Shown here piece after piece: positions 35,129-43,549 of a stretch of DNA of 64,000 bases. The translations under genes and the position numbers were made by a program. Every line of letters starts with the position of its first letter. Within the stretch, counting starts at the first letter, position 1. Below the pieces are notes generated by a model. It did no database searches. It was not told where the DNA came from and saw only the letters and a program-made list of their open reading frames with translations. This DNA comes from Frondihabitans sp. PhB188 (GTDB lineage: Bacteria > Actinomycetota > Actinomycetes > Actinomycetales > Microbacteriaceae): positions 496,001 through 560,000 of the forward strand of contig NZ_RJUO01000003.1 of the NCBI RefSeq assembly GCF_003752365.1. The letters run 5' to 3'.

Positions 35129-35668
35129 GATCCCCCTATCCTCGCAGGCCTACTCGGAGCGCGCGGCGCCAGCCGCCTCTTCAGCACGAGAGATCCCTCG
35201 GTCGGACGGTGCCGAAGGCACGGATCTCACGAGCGGCAGCGTCGGCGGCCGACCCCGCGGCAAAGCCGCCGAGGCAATACAGAGGGATGCGCCCCCTGCT
35301 CGACGAAACAAGTTTCGGAACGGAGGGCGCATCGCACGCCCCTGGTGATGCCATGCGAGCGGAATCGGATCAGGTGACTGCCGCGCACATGGAGCCAGAT
35401 GGTGGACGTGTTGCCTCGGTAACCAGCCGAGAGCTTTATCAACCTATATGCCAACGCATGCGAAGTGCGGGTGAAAACCGGGTGATAGACAACTCGGTCC
35501 ACGGGCATAACTGCCTACGCGGGGTACGTAATCAGCCATTTGGGGCACAGGATCGGTCTTCTCGTGCTCTACCCGGTGGTCGTCGAACCACAAGAGCACG
35601 CCTCCGCTACGGTGAAGACGATGCCGCGGTACCCACCGCACTCCCCCACCGAGCTCGAAGGACCGACA
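35129..35668. other. 540-base gene-free region with repeat family 2, copy 1
   Basis: No convincing gene is present. A repeat at 35223-35270 (GATCTCACGAGCGGCAG, then GGCCGACCCCGCGGC and AGCCGCC) recurs at 44238-44286, and CGCGGCGCCAGCCGCC near 35162-35177 also matches the tail of that second copy. From about 35290 to 35600 the DNA is less GC-rich than its neighbours and carries only short open frames without ribosome sites. It may be decayed mobile DNA or a long leader of the epimerase gene. Confidence 0.5.
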
Positions 35669-36559
35669 ATGCCGTCACCCGAAAACCCCGTCCGCGTCGC
35701 CGTCACCGGAGGCTCCGGCAAGCTCGGCCGCGCTGTCGTGCGCGACCTCGCCGAGCACGGCTACGACGTCGTCCTGCTCGATCGCATCCCCTCGCCCGAG
35801 CCGGTCCCCGGCGTGCAGTTCACTCGGGTCGACCTGACCGACTTCGGCCAGGTGCTGCAGTCGCTCACCGCGATCGACGACCGGTACGACCACGTCGACG
35901 CCGTCGTGCACCTGGGGGCGATCCCCGCGCCGGGCCAGGTGCCGAACGCCGCGCTGTTCACCAACAACGTGACCTCGTCGTACAACGTGTTCGCCGCAGC
36001 CAAGGCCGCGGGCATCCGCAATGTCGTCTGGGCGTCGAGCGAGACCCTGCTGGGGCTGCCGTTCGAGGTCGACCCGCCGTACATCCCCGTCGACGAGAAG
36101 TACGCCGTTCGCCCCGAGTCGTCGTACTCGCTCGGCAAGGCCGTCGACGAGGAGATGGCCCGCCACTTCACCCGCTGGGACCCTCAGCTCAAGATGTTCG
36201 GCCTCCGCTTCTCGAACGTGATGGACGACGGCGACTACGGCGCGTTCCCGTTCGACGACGACGCCGCGTCGCGCTCGTTCAACCTCTGGTCGTACATCGA
36301 CGCCCGCGATGGCGCGCTGGCCGTCCGTCTCGCCCTGGAGTCCGACCTGACCGGGTTCGAGGCGTTCGTCATCGCCGCCTCGGACACCGTGATGACGACG
36401 GACACCGCCGTGCTGGCCGAGGAGTTCCTCCCCCACGTCGAGCGCCGCGCGTCGATCGAGGGCACCATGCCGCTGCTGTCGAGCGACAAGGCCCGCGACC
36501 TGCTCGGCTTCGTGCCGCAGTTCTCCTGGCGCGGCTGGGGGGAGCGGGTCGGCCGCTAG
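35669..36559 (+). CDS. NAD-dependent epimerase/dehydratase (extended SDR)
   Basis: 296 residues. The dinucleotide motif VTGGSGKLGR is at about 12-21, followed by a YDVVLLDR acidic end of strand 2. The catalytic Y-x-x-x-K is in SSYSLGKAVDEE (Tyr near 153). The C-terminal part is shorter than in UDP-glucose epimerases and fits sugar-nucleotide or sugar-acid dehydrogenase-like SDRs. The ATG at 35669 has a GAAGGA site; longer in-frame starts have none. Substrate not assignable. Confidence 0.88.
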   Translation: MPSPENPVRVAVTGGSGKLGRAVVRDLAEHGYDVVLLDRIPSPEPVPGVQFTRVDLTDFGQVLQSLTAIDDRYDHVDAVVHLGAIPAPGQVPNAALFTNNVTSSYNVFAAAKAAGIRNVVWASSETLLGLPFEVDPPYIPVDEKYAVRPESSYSLGKAVDEEMARHFTRWDPQLKMFGLRFSNVMDDGDYGAFPFDDDAASRSFNLWSYIDARDGALAVRLALESDLTGFEAFVIAASDTVMTTDTAVLAEEFLPHVERRASIEGTMPLLSSDKARDLLGFVPQFSWRGWGERVGR

Positions 36560-36580
36560 GCCGCCCCGCCCTGAGGCGCG

Positions 36581-38128
36581 TCACAACCGCAGCATGCCCG
36601 TCGCGACGAGCTCGCGCACCTGAGGCAGGAGCTCGGCCCGCAGGTCGGCCTCGGGTGCGTCGAGCAGCTGCGCCAACGCACCCACGATGGCCCCGACGCT
36701 CAGGTCGCCGTCGCAGGCGCCGACGAGCGCGCTGAGCGCCGTGCCCGAGTCGACCGAGCGCGCGAACCCGCCGCCCTGCTTGAGGGTGATCACCGTCGGG
36801 TCGTCGTTGCCCGGCCAGTAGTGGCGCTCCTCGGTGACGTCGCCGGCGACGCGCAGTGTCGCGGCTGCCAGAGCGTCGTCGGGGAGGTCGCGGAGGGCGT
36901 CCTGGGCGGCCAGACACTCCAGGATGTGCGGCGCGAGGCCGGCGGCGACGGGGGCGAGGAGCCGTTCGATGCGCGGTGGGGCGGCGGCGTGGAGTTCCTG
37001 CGGTCGTCTGAGGGTGATGTAGCCGAAGCCGATCTCGCTGACGCCCCGCTCGTCGAAGTCGTCGAGCCATGCGCCGTAGAGCCGCTCGAAGTCGGGCGTG
37101 CCCGGACGGGTGCCACCGTCGCGGATCCACGTCTCGGCATATGCCGCCGGGTCTTGAGTCTCGCGCTCGACCACCCAGACGTCGAGGGGCACGCCACCCT
37201 GCTCCGCCCAGTCGGCCACCGAGTACGCACCCCGCTTCGCCCCCTGCCCCGTCTCCCAGTTGCCCAGGAACTGGCCCACCCCGCCCGGCGTCAAGTGGCG
37301 CCCTGCCTCGGCCACCACGCGCGCCACGAGGGCGTCGCCGACCATGCCGCCGTCGCGGTACTCGTAGGCGGGCACGCCCTCGGTGCGCGGCGTGATGACG
37401 AACGGGGGGTTCGACACGATGTGGTCGAACGTCTCGCCGGCGACCGGCTCGAACAGGCTGCCGAGGCGGAACTCGATCCCGTCGACCAGGTTGAGCTCGG
37501 CGTTGAAGGCCGCGAAGTCGAGGGCGCGCTGCGAGATGTCGGTGGCGACCACGTGACGGGCATGGCGGGCCGCGTGCAGCGCCTGGATGCCGCAGCCGGT
37601 GCCGAGGTCGAGGGCCCGGTCGACGGGGCGCGGGATCATGAGCGAGCTCAGGGTGGCCGAGGCGCCGCCGATGCCCAGCACGTGGTCTTCGCGCAGAGGC
37701 CCCTGCAAGGCGAGCTCGCCGAGGTCGGAGGCGATCCACCAGTTGGCCTCGCCTGCGGAGTCGGTGAACGAGTAGGGCCGGAGGTCGACGAGGGCGCGCA
37801 CCTGGCGGTCGTCGTCTTCGGCGACGAGGCCGAGCTCGGTGGCTCCCGCGAGGCCCAGCTCGGGGAGGGCTGCCGCCACGTCGGCGGCGGGCTGCGGGTA
37901 GCCGAGCACGAAGAGCAGGGCCAGCGTGTCGGATCGGCGCTCGGCTTCCGACGCGGGCGTGCGGCTCGCGAGGGCACGGCGGGCGGCCACGCGCTCGCCC
38001 CGGAACAGCGCCGCGCCGCCCGACGCACCCCACGCTCCGGCGCCGCTCAGGCGGGCGACGGTGAAGAGCGACGAGCCGAGGTCGGATCGGAGGCGGGCGA
38101 GCAGGGCGGGGCGCGAAGCGGGAGGCAC
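36581..38128 (-). CDS. Class I methyltransferase with N-terminal extension (HemK/RlmG-like)
   Basis: 515 residues. A 150-residue N-terminal domain precedes a Rossmann methyltransferase with DLGTGCGIQALHAARH (about 178-193) and the NPPF motif (VSNPPFVITP, about 260-269). NPPF is the mark of enzymes that methylate exocyclic amines of bases or glutamine amides. The C-terminal 150 residues form a separate domain. This architecture is known in actinobacteria, but I cannot name the substrate; rRNA or DNA is likely. The GTG at 38128 has CAGGAT exactly six bases upstream, matching the leaderless pattern; an ATG further upstream would run through a hairpin. Confidence 0.85.
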   Translation of the reverse strand: MPPASRPALLARLRSDLGSSLFTVARLSGAGAWGASGGAALFRGERVAARRALASRTPASEAERRSDTLALLFVLGYPQPAADVAAALPELGLAGATELGLVAEDDDRQVRALVDLRPYSFTDSAGEANWWIASDLGELALQGPLREDHVLGIGGASATLSSLMIPRPVDRALDLGTGCGIQALHAARHARHVVATDISQRALDFAAFNAELNLVDGIEFRLGSLFEPVAGETFDHIVSNPPFVITPRTEGVPAYEYRDGGMVGDALVARVVAEAGRHLTPGGVGQFLGNWETGQGAKRGAYSVADWAEQGGVPLDVWVVERETQDPAAYAETWIRDGGTRPGTPDFERLYGAWLDDFDERGVSEIGFGYITLRRPQELHAAAPPRIERLLAPVAAGLAPHILECLAAQDALRDLPDDALAAATLRVAGDVTEERHYWPGNDDPTVITLKQGGGFARSVDSGTALSALVGACDGDLSVGAIVGALAQLLDAPEADLRAELLPQVRELVATGMLRL

Positions 38129-38169
38129 GCGACCATCCTGCCGCACGGCGGGCCGGGGCCCGGGCTTTC

Positions 38170-38225
38170 GTCTGGAGCCGCTTTCCCTGGGCCTGAATTC
38201 ACGCCCAGGGAAAGTCTCTCCAGAC
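38170..38225. repeat. Long two-step inverted repeat
   Basis: GTCTGGAG (38170-38177) pairs with CTCCAGAC (38218-38225), and within it CTTTCCCTGGGC (38181-38192) pairs with GCCCAGGGAAAG (38203-38214), around a ten-base loop. All 20 pairs are perfect. A second inverted repeat follows immediately, GTGACTTCACGCG (38240-38252) with CGCGTGGAGTCAC (38284-38296), with one mismatch. The pair lies between the methyltransferase start and the end of the small gene at 38308. Confidence 0.85.
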
Positions 38226-38307
38226 CACTTCACCGTCCCGTGACTTCACGCGTGGTCGAGGTCATGCGCGACCGCTTCAGGCTCGCGTGGAGTCACGCCG
38301 AGCGAGG

Positions 38308-38583
38308 TCACTCAGACGGCACCAGGCGACCCCGGAGGAACGGCAGCAGCGGCGCCCGATACCGCAGCGGCCGGCCGTCGACGGCGATCTCGGCGGCGCC
38401 GAACCGCCACACCCGGTTGAAGAGGTAGACGCCCACGATGGCCCCGGGCTCCACCTGCCACGTACCGGTGCCCCACTGCGCAGGATGCCCCCGCCCGCCG
38501 ACGACCACGGTCGGCTTCGGGAACCAGCCCACGGGCGGCTTGGTCAGGGTGAGCTCGATGCGAGCGGCGTCTGCGGCGGTCAC
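38308..38583 (-). CDS. Small conserved-looking hypothetical protein
   Basis: 91 residues, GTG start at 38583. It is mostly beta-strand with a motif KPTVVVGGRGHPAQWGTGTW and a YLFNRVWRFG strand, and it has no membrane segment. The frame is compact, ends in PSE, and lies 42 bases from the hydrolase stop, probably in one operon. No family is recognised; a small beta-barrel or ligand-binding fold is plausible. Confidence 0.65.
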   Translation of the reverse strand: MTAADAARIELTLTKPPVGWFPKPTVVVGGRGHPAQWGTGTWQVEPGAIVGVYLFNRVWRFGAAEIAVDGRPLRYRAPLLPFLRGRLVPSE

Positions 38584-38625
38584 CGGTTCAGGCTACCGGC
38601 ACGCACCAGGGCTCCCGCACGGTGA

Positions 38626-39447
38626 TCAGGCGACCGGCGCGGCCGCCTTCGCCACGAACTCGTGCACGACGGCGGCGAAGCGCTCGGGGATGTCGTCGGC
38701 GATGTCGATGCCCTCGTCGCCGAAGCCGTACAGCTCGACGCTGGGCGGCGCGACCTCGAACGCCGAGCGGGTGTCGGCGTCGAGCATCTCGCGGTCGCCG
38801 GTGAGGAAGAGCACCGGCACGGTCACGGCGTCGAGGAGGGCGCGGTGGTCGGCACGGCCGACGGCGTTGTGCCCGTCGGGGCGGTGGTGCCCGGCGACGA
38901 CGTACTCCATCAGCGAGCGGGCCATGACCCAGCCGTCATTACCCGGCGTCGCCCACCTCTTGCGGCGGTGCCACCAGTCGGCCACGTCGTCGACGTAGGT
39001 GTCGTCGAAGACGGGAGGCTGCTCGCTCGCGAGGACGGCGGCGTGCTCCGGGTCGACCATGGCGTAGCCCCAGACGGCGACGGCCGTGACCCGCGACGGG
39101 TCGGCGACCGACATGGCGACGCCGACCGACGAGCCGGTGTGGTGTCCGACGATCGCGACCCGGACGACGCCGAGCTGGTCGAGGGCGGCGAAGAGGACGG
39201 CGGCGTAGTCCTCGAGCTCCGGGGCCGTCGGCATCGGATCGGACATCCCGTACCCGGGCAGGTCGACGGCGATGACTCGGTGCCCGCGGTCGGCGAACCG
39301 CGGGATCACCGCCTCCCACATCTGCGACGAGCTCGGCACCTGGTGGATCAGCAGCAGGGCGGGGCCGTCGTCCGGGCCGGCGAGCCGGACGTGAAGCTGC
39401 CCGTGCTCGAGGTCGACGTAGTGCTTCGTGACCGTCGGTGTCGTCAT
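38626..39447 (-). CDS. Alpha/beta-hydrolase
   Basis: 273 residues. The oxyanion segment HQVPSSSQMWE follows strand 3. The nucleophile position lies in VAIVGHHTGSSVG, where the usual GxSxG serine is replaced by histidine-threonine (G-H-H-T-G), as in some epoxide hydrolase-like or bromoperoxidase-like relatives. The acid region is VLFLTGDREM. The missing serine means activity is uncertain: either a threonine acts or the protein is non-hydrolytic. The ATG at 39447 was preferred over one ten codons upstream, which would include an atypical hydrophilic start. Confidence 0.82.
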   Translation of the reverse strand: MTTPTVTKHYVDLEHGQLHVRLAGPDDGPALLLIHQVPSSSQMWEAVIPRFADRGHRVIAVDLPGYGMSDPMPTAPELEDYAAVLFAALDQLGVVRVAIVGHHTGSSVGVAMSVADPSRVTAVAVWGYAMVDPEHAAVLASEQPPVFDDTYVDDVADWWHRRKRWATPGNDGWVMARSLMEYVVAGHHRPDGHNAVGRADHRALLDAVTVPVLFLTGDREMLDADTRSAFEVAPPSVELYGFGDEGIDIADDIPERFAAVVHEFVAKAAAPVA

Positions 39448-39565
39448 GTCTTCGACGCTAACCCCGGCGCATTTCACCCCGGCTCATCGAACGTTGCCGC
39501 TTCGTTACGCCGGCGCCCAGACGAGCACCGACGCCCAGGAGAAGCACGTCCAGGACCACCACGCA

Positions 39566-39595
39566 AAATGGCCCTCCCGAGAGGGAGAGCCATTT
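39566..39595 (-). terminator. Rho-independent terminator of tRNA-Ala
   Basis: Read on the minus strand, AAATGGCTCTCCC pairs with GGGAGGGCCATTT around a four-base loop, with one G-T pair, and ends in TTTTGCG. It begins just seven bases after the tRNA. Confidence 0.85.
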
Positions 39596-39601
39596 GCATC
39601 G

Positions 39602-39674
39602 TGGAGCCTAGGGGATTCGAACCCCTGACCTTCTCATTGCGAACGAGACGCGCTACCAACTGCGCCAAGGCCCC
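39602..39674 (-). tRNA. tRNA-Ala, anticodon CGC
   Basis: 73 nucleotides fold into a standard cloverleaf: acceptor stem GGGGCCT/AGGCTCC, D stem GCGC/GCGC, anticodon stem TCTCG/TGAGA with loop TTCGCAA, and T arm AGGGG-TTCGAAT-CCCCT. The anticodon CGC reads GCG, and the third acceptor pair is the G-U pair that marks alanine tRNAs. The CCA end is not encoded. A terminator follows directly. Confidence 0.96.
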
Positions 39675-39735
39675 CAACTGCTTTTCAACGATATCAGACC
39701 GTCGGGATCGCTCGTGACACCACGGGCTGTCGTCG

Positions 39736-40803
39736 TCAGACGGCGCGACGGCGCCGGAGCACCTCATCGAGCCGGAGCTCTTCGAGAGCCTCTTCGTCGA
39801 CGTAGCCCATGCGGGCGAAGGGGCTCGCGGGGGCGGGCGGCTCCACGGGCGCGGGGGCCGACGCAGGGGCGGCCCGGACGACGGGAGCGGCCGGCGCAGC
39901 GGGCTCGCGGTGGCTCTGCAGGGCCGCCTCGGCCCGGGCGACCTCGAGGAGCGCCTCGCGCTGGGCCTCGAGGCGCGCGGCCTCCTGGCCCTGGCGGACC
40001 TGCTCGGCGGCGGCCTCGCGAAGGGCCTCGGCATCGGCGGACGTCGTCGGCGACCCGGCGACGGCGGAGGAGCGTGCCAGCGCGCGACCGGCGCCACGGC
40101 GCATGTACAGCGGGCGCGGAAGCGGCACGGGCGTCCACTCGCGTTCAGCCGCGATCGGCGACTCTGCGGCGGGAGCCTCGACGGTCTGCCGCGGCGCGAA
40201 GTCCTGGAAGGGCTGGGCGACAGGGGCCGCGTCGCTGACCCCCGGGGCGGCGATCGTCCGGCGGGCGCGGGCCCGCGAGACCTGGGCGAGCTGGCCGAGG
40301 ACGAGGAGGGAGCCGGCGGTGGCCAGAGTTCCTGCGACCATCAGCGGCCACGCCGAGGCGATCTGCACCGCACCCGCGACGACGGCTACGAGGCCGAGCA
40401 CGAGCAGGAGGGTGGTGGCGAGACGGGTGCGCCGGAGCCGACGCGCGGCCAGGGCGGGGTCGCTGTCGGCGGCGCGCAGGGCAGGACCGGTGGCGGCGAG
40501 CTCGCGGGTGATGGCCCGCTGCCGGGCGGCCTCGTGAGCACGGCGGATAGCCTCGCGCTTGGCCTCCTCGGTGCGGAGGATGCGCTGGGCCGTGGCGACG
40601 GACTTCGCGTTGGCCTCGACCTGGAACTCCTCGGGCACCTCGGCGGTCTGCGCGAGGATGCGGAGCGTCTGCTGGAGGCGGATCGCGTTGCGCTCGGTCG
40701 CGAGGTACTGCTGACGACGGGCCCATGACGGGATCAGGTAGACGAGCCAGAGCACGGCGACCAGCCCGAGGACGATGCCTCCACCCCATGACCCGATTCC
40801 CAT
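39736..40803 (-). CDS. GlpR/SepX-like membrane protein of cell division
   Basis: 355 residues. A first helix near residues 4-26 (IVLGLVAVLWLVYLIPSW) is followed by a conserved cytoplasmic ARRQQYLATERNAIRLQQTLRILAQT segment split by charged residues. Two more helices lie near 130-180, and a long Pro/Ala/Glu-rich tail ends in RLDEVLRRRR. This outline and the position next to rimJ- and galU-like genes match actinobacterial GlpR/SepX proteins, which act with the divisome and bind the gephyrin-like Glp. The Glp gene, normally between galU and rimJ, is not here. The assignment rests mainly on gene order and the N-terminus. Confidence 0.65.
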   Translation of the reverse strand: MGIGSWGGGIVLGLVAVLWLVYLIPSWARRQQYLATERNAIRLQQTLRILAQTAEVPEEFQVEANAKSVATAQRILRTEEAKREAIRRAHEAARQRAITRELAATGPALRAADSDPALAARRLRRTRLATTLLLVLGLVAVVAGAVQIASAWPLMVAGTLATAGSLLVLGQLAQVSRARARRTIAAPGVSDAAPVAQPFQDFAPRQTVEAPAAESPIAAEREWTPVPLPRPLYMRRGAGRALARSSAVAGSPTTSADAEALREAAAEQVRQGQEAARLEAQREALLEVARAEAALQSHREPAAPAAPVVRAAPASAPAPVEPPAPASPFARMGYVDEEALEELRLDEVLRRRRAV

Positions 40804-40841
40804 GTGGGACAGGGTAGGAGCCACTCGCCTCCGACCCGCGG

Positions 40842-41486
40842 CTATCGCGGGGTGTGTTGGCTTTCTTCGAGCGCGGACGGCGGGACGCTGCCCTGGCCGG
40901 GCGGCACACGGCCTTCGTGCCAGCGGCGCAGGACGCCCTCGGGCACCTCCTCGGCCACGAGCGCGAAGCAGAAGTGGTCGCGCCAGTCGCCGTTGATGTG
41001 GATGTAGCGGCGACGGAGGCCCTCGTACCGGAACCCGAGCTTCTCGACGACTCGGAGGCTGGGGTGGTTCTCAGGCCGGATGCAGATCTCCATGCGGTGG
41101 AGACCCAGGCGCTGGAAGCAGTGGTCGGTCGCGAGGGCGACGGCCGTCGGGGTCGCATCGTTGCCGGCGGCCTGCTGGGTGACCCAGTAGCCGATGGTGG
41201 CCGAGGCGAGAGACCCGTAGGTGATCCCCGAGACGTTCAGCTGCCCGACGAACTGCTGGTCGAGCTCGATCGCGAACGGGAGGCCGAGCCCCGCGCGCGC
41301 ATTGGTCTGCAGCGAGCGGATGCTCGATCTCACGTCGATCGTGGTGAAGCCGTGGGGGTTGGTGGCCTCCCACTGCCGGAGCCAGGAGCGGTTGGCCGCG
41401 AGGGCACGATCGAGATCGCGCGTGTCACGCAGCCGCAGGGGTCGGATGCCGACCCGCCCCGACACCAGCGTGGGGATGGTGGTCAC
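40842..41486 (-). CDS. RimJ/RimL-type GNAT acetyltransferase
   Basis: 214 residues, GTG start. It shows the RimJ hallmarks: IRPLRLRDTRDL near the start, IGYWVTQQAAGNDATPTAVAL with the acetyl-CoA loop altered (AGNDAT instead of RGxGxA), and MEICIRPENHPSLRVVEKLGFRYEGLRRRYIHINGDWRDH. RimJ-type enzymes acetylate N-termini of ribosomal or other proteins. The AGNDAT loop matches the RimJ group rather than indicating decay. It precedes the GlpR-like gene by 38 bases. Confidence 0.88.
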   Translation of the reverse strand: MTTIPTLVSGRVGIRPLRLRDTRDLDRALAANRSWLRQWEATNPHGFTTIDVRSSIRSLQTNARAGLGLPFAIELDQQFVGQLNVSGITYGSLASATIGYWVTQQAAGNDATPTAVALATDHCFQRLGLHRMEICIRPENHPSLRVVEKLGFRYEGLRRRYIHINGDWRDHFCFALVAEEVPEGVLRRWHEGRVPPGQGSVPPSALEESQHTPR

Positions 41487-41545
41487 TTGTGATTGCCAAC
41501 TTCAGGAAGGGTGGACGGCCCTGCGATCGCGCAGGGCCGCTACGG

Positions 41546-42442
41546 CTACTTCTCCAGGCCCGAGGCGAACTCGAGGATCCACGCCTTCAGGTCTTCGCCG
41601 AGGTCCTCGCGGTCGCTGGCGAGCTGGATGATCGCCTTGATGTAGTCGAGTTTGTCACCCGTGTCGTATCGGCGTCCACGGAAGACGACTCCGTACACGC
41701 CGCCGGTCCACTCGTCGGCCGCCGCCATCTTCTCGAGGGCGTCGGTCAGCTGGATCTCGCCGCCCTTGCCGGGGGCCTGCTTCTCGAGCACGTCGAAGAC
41801 CTCGGGGCGCAGCACGTAGCGGCCGATGATGGCCAGGTTCGACGGGGCCTCGCCCTGCGGGGGCTTCTCGACGAGTCCGGTGATCTTCACCACGTCGTCC
41901 TCGTCGGTCGCCTCGACTGTGGCCACGCCGTAGAGGTGGGTCATGTTGTCGGGGACCTCGAGCAGCGCGACGACGGAGGCGTTCTTCTTGCCCTGCACCT
42001 CGATCATGCGGCTGAGGAGCGGGTCGCGGGCGTCGATGATGTCGTCGCCGAGGAGCACGGCGAACGGCTCGCGGCCGACGTGCATGGAGGCGCGGAGCAC
42101 GGCGTGGCCGAGGCCGAGCGGGTCGCCCTGGCGCACGTAGTGCATGTCGGCGAGGTCGGTGGACTGGTTGACCTTGGCGAGCTTCTCGTGGTCGCCCTTC
42201 TTGCGAAGGGTCTCCTCGAGCTCGGACACGTGGTCGAAGTGGTTCTCGAGGGCGTTCTTGTTACGCCCCGTGATCATGAGCACGTCGGTGAGTCCGGCCG
42301 CGACGGCCTCCTCGACCACGTACTGGATGGCCGGCTTGTCGACGACCGCGAGCATCTCCTTCGGGATGGCCTTGGTTGCGGGAAGGAATCGTGTTCCCAG
42401 CCCTGCTGCGGGAATGACGGCTTTTGAAATGGTGAATCCCAT
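41546..42442 (-). CDS. galU: UTP-glucose-1-phosphate uridylyltransferase
   Basis: 298 residues. The nucleotide-binding motif AAGLGTRFLPATKAIPKEML is at about 13-32, and VVDKPAIQYVVEEA follows; GDDIID holds the metal-binding Asp. The enzyme makes UDP-glucose for cell-wall glycans and storage polymers. It is divergent from the 5-formyl-THF cyclo-ligase gene across 51 bases that carry a palindrome. Confidence 0.96.
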   Translation of the reverse strand: MGFTISKAVIPAAGLGTRFLPATKAIPKEMLAVVDKPAIQYVVEEAVAAGLTDVLMITGRNKNALENHFDHVSELEETLRKKGDHEKLAKVNQSTDLADMHYVRQGDPLGLGHAVLRASMHVGREPFAVLLGDDIIDARDPLLSRMIEVQGKKNASVVALLEVPDNMTHLYGVATVEATDEDDVVKITGLVEKPPQGEAPSNLAIIGRYVLRPEVFDVLEKQAPGKGGEIQLTDALEKMAAADEWTGGVYGVVFRGRRYDTGDKLDYIKAIIQLASDREDLGEDLKAWILEFASGLEK

Positions 42443-42464
42443 GCCGCTCAGCGTATCTATTCGT

Positions 42465-42486
42465 CACGTTACGTGGCGGTTAAGAT
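42465..42486. promoter_or_regulatory. Shared promoter region of galU and cyclo-ligase
   Basis: CACGTTACGTG (42465-42475) is a perfect inverted repeat with a one-base centre. TAAGAT (42481-42486) is a plus-strand -10 box seven bases before the cyclo-ligase ATG, so that gene should be leaderless. The palindrome would sit between the two opposed promoters. Confidence 0.45.
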
Positions 42487-42493
42487 TGCGGGC

Positions 42494-43075
42494 ATGACCG
42501 ATCCCGTAGGCGATGCCAAGCGCGTGCTTCGCAAGGAATTACGCTCCCGACGCCGCGCAATGACTGAATCCGAGGGGGTCTCAGCAACTGAGGCGCTCAC
42601 GACGCACCTGGTCGGCTTGGCCTCCGAACTGGGGGTGTCGTCGATGGCCGCCTACCTCTCGGCGATCAACGAGCCGAACACCCGGCCCTTCCTGAACTGG
42701 GCCAACGAGCAGGGCATTCGCGTGCTCTTCCCCATCACCCGGGCCGACGGACTCCTCGACTGGGCCGTCTCGACCGACTTCGAGTCCGAGACGGAGGGGC
42801 TGTTCGGTCTGCCCGAGCCCGTCGGCGAGATCCTGAGCCCCATGGCCATCAACGACGTCGACCTCATCATCGTGCCGGCCGCCCAGATCGACCACTCCGG
42901 CATGCGGATGGGCTGGGGAAAGGGGTACTTCGACAAGACCCTCGGGTCGATGGCCCGGCGCCCGCCGGTTTATGCTGTGGTGTTCGACTCCGAATACGTC
43001 GAGTCGGTGCCCAGCGAGCGGCACGACCAGCCCGTCGACGGCGTCGTCACCCCCTTGGCCGTCCACCGGTTCTGA
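42494..43075 (+). CDS. 5-formyltetrahydrofolate cyclo-ligase
   Basis: 193 residues. The N-terminal KRVLRKELRSRRRAM helix binds ATP phosphates, and the C-terminal signature MRMGWGKGYFDKTL is the family's P-loop-like motif. The enzyme converts 5-formyl-THF to 5,10-methenyl-THF using ATP. The start at 42494 is preferred over an ATG seven codons upstream because that one overlaps the -10 box. Confidence 0.93.
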   Translation: MTDPVGDAKRVLRKELRSRRRAMTESEGVSATEALTTHLVGLASELGVSSMAAYLSAINEPNTRPFLNWANEQGIRVLFPITRADGLLDWAVSTDFESETEGLFGLPEPVGEILSPMAINDVDLIIVPAAQIDHSGMRMGWGKGYFDKTLGSMARRPPVYAVVFDSEYVESVPSERHDQPVDGVVTPLAVHRF

Positions 43076-43099
43076 CCCCCTTCTCTCCCTGAGGACCCT

Positions 43100-43480
43100 G
43101 TGCCCACCTATAGCTACCGCTGCACCGAGTGCGGCAACGCGTTCGACATCCAGCAGTCCTTCTCCGACGACTCCCTGACCGAGTGCCCCGTCTGCGGCGG
43201 CAAGCTGCGCAAGATCTTCTCAGCCGTCGGCGTGACGTTCAACGGCTCCGGCTTCTACCGCACCGACTCGCGCGCCAAGCCGGCGGGAGGGTCGGAGTCG
43301 TCGGGCTCATCGAACTCGTCGGGCTCATCGAGCTCGTCGGGCGGTTCGTCGTCGTCGGGCTCGTCTTCCGAGTCCAAGGGCGCAGGAACGTCCGGTTCCT
43401 CCTCGAGCACCCCCGCCGCCCCGGCCTCCAAGCCCTCGGGCTCGGCCTCCTCCTCCGGCGGTTCGACTTCGTCGTCCTGA
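43100..43480 (+). CDS. FmdB-type zinc-ribbon protein with Ser/Gly tail
   Basis: 126 residues, GTG start. The zinc ribbon is C8-x2-C11 and C29-x2-C32 within PTYSYRCTECG and TECPVCGGKLRKIF, the FmdB regulatory-protein signature. Residues 60-126 are almost entirely Ser, Gly, Pro and Ala, a low-complexity tail encoded by TCG/TCC-rich DNA prone to slippage. It probably binds nucleic acid; its role in this neighbourhood is not established. Confidence 0.9.
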   Translation: MPTYSYRCTECGNAFDIQQSFSDDSLTECPVCGGKLRKIFSAVGVTFNGSGFYRTDSRAKPAGGSESSGSSNSSGSSSSSGGSSSSGSSSESKGAGTSGSSSSTPAAPASKPSGSASSSGGSTSSS

Positions 43481-43549
43481 CACCGATACGCTCCTCGTGG
43501 TTGAGTCGACGGAGATTCGCGTCCTGATCCCCGACCCGAAGGAGCACCC

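Noticed and set aside
32669-35377. A 902-codon plus-strand frame opposite the DUF3516 helicase
   Set aside because: Antisense shadow; the minus strand carries a complete helicase with all motifs.
35129-35668. RNase P RNA, tmRNA or another housekeeping RNA in the large gap
   Set aside because: None of the conserved cores of those RNAs could be found on either strand by reading.
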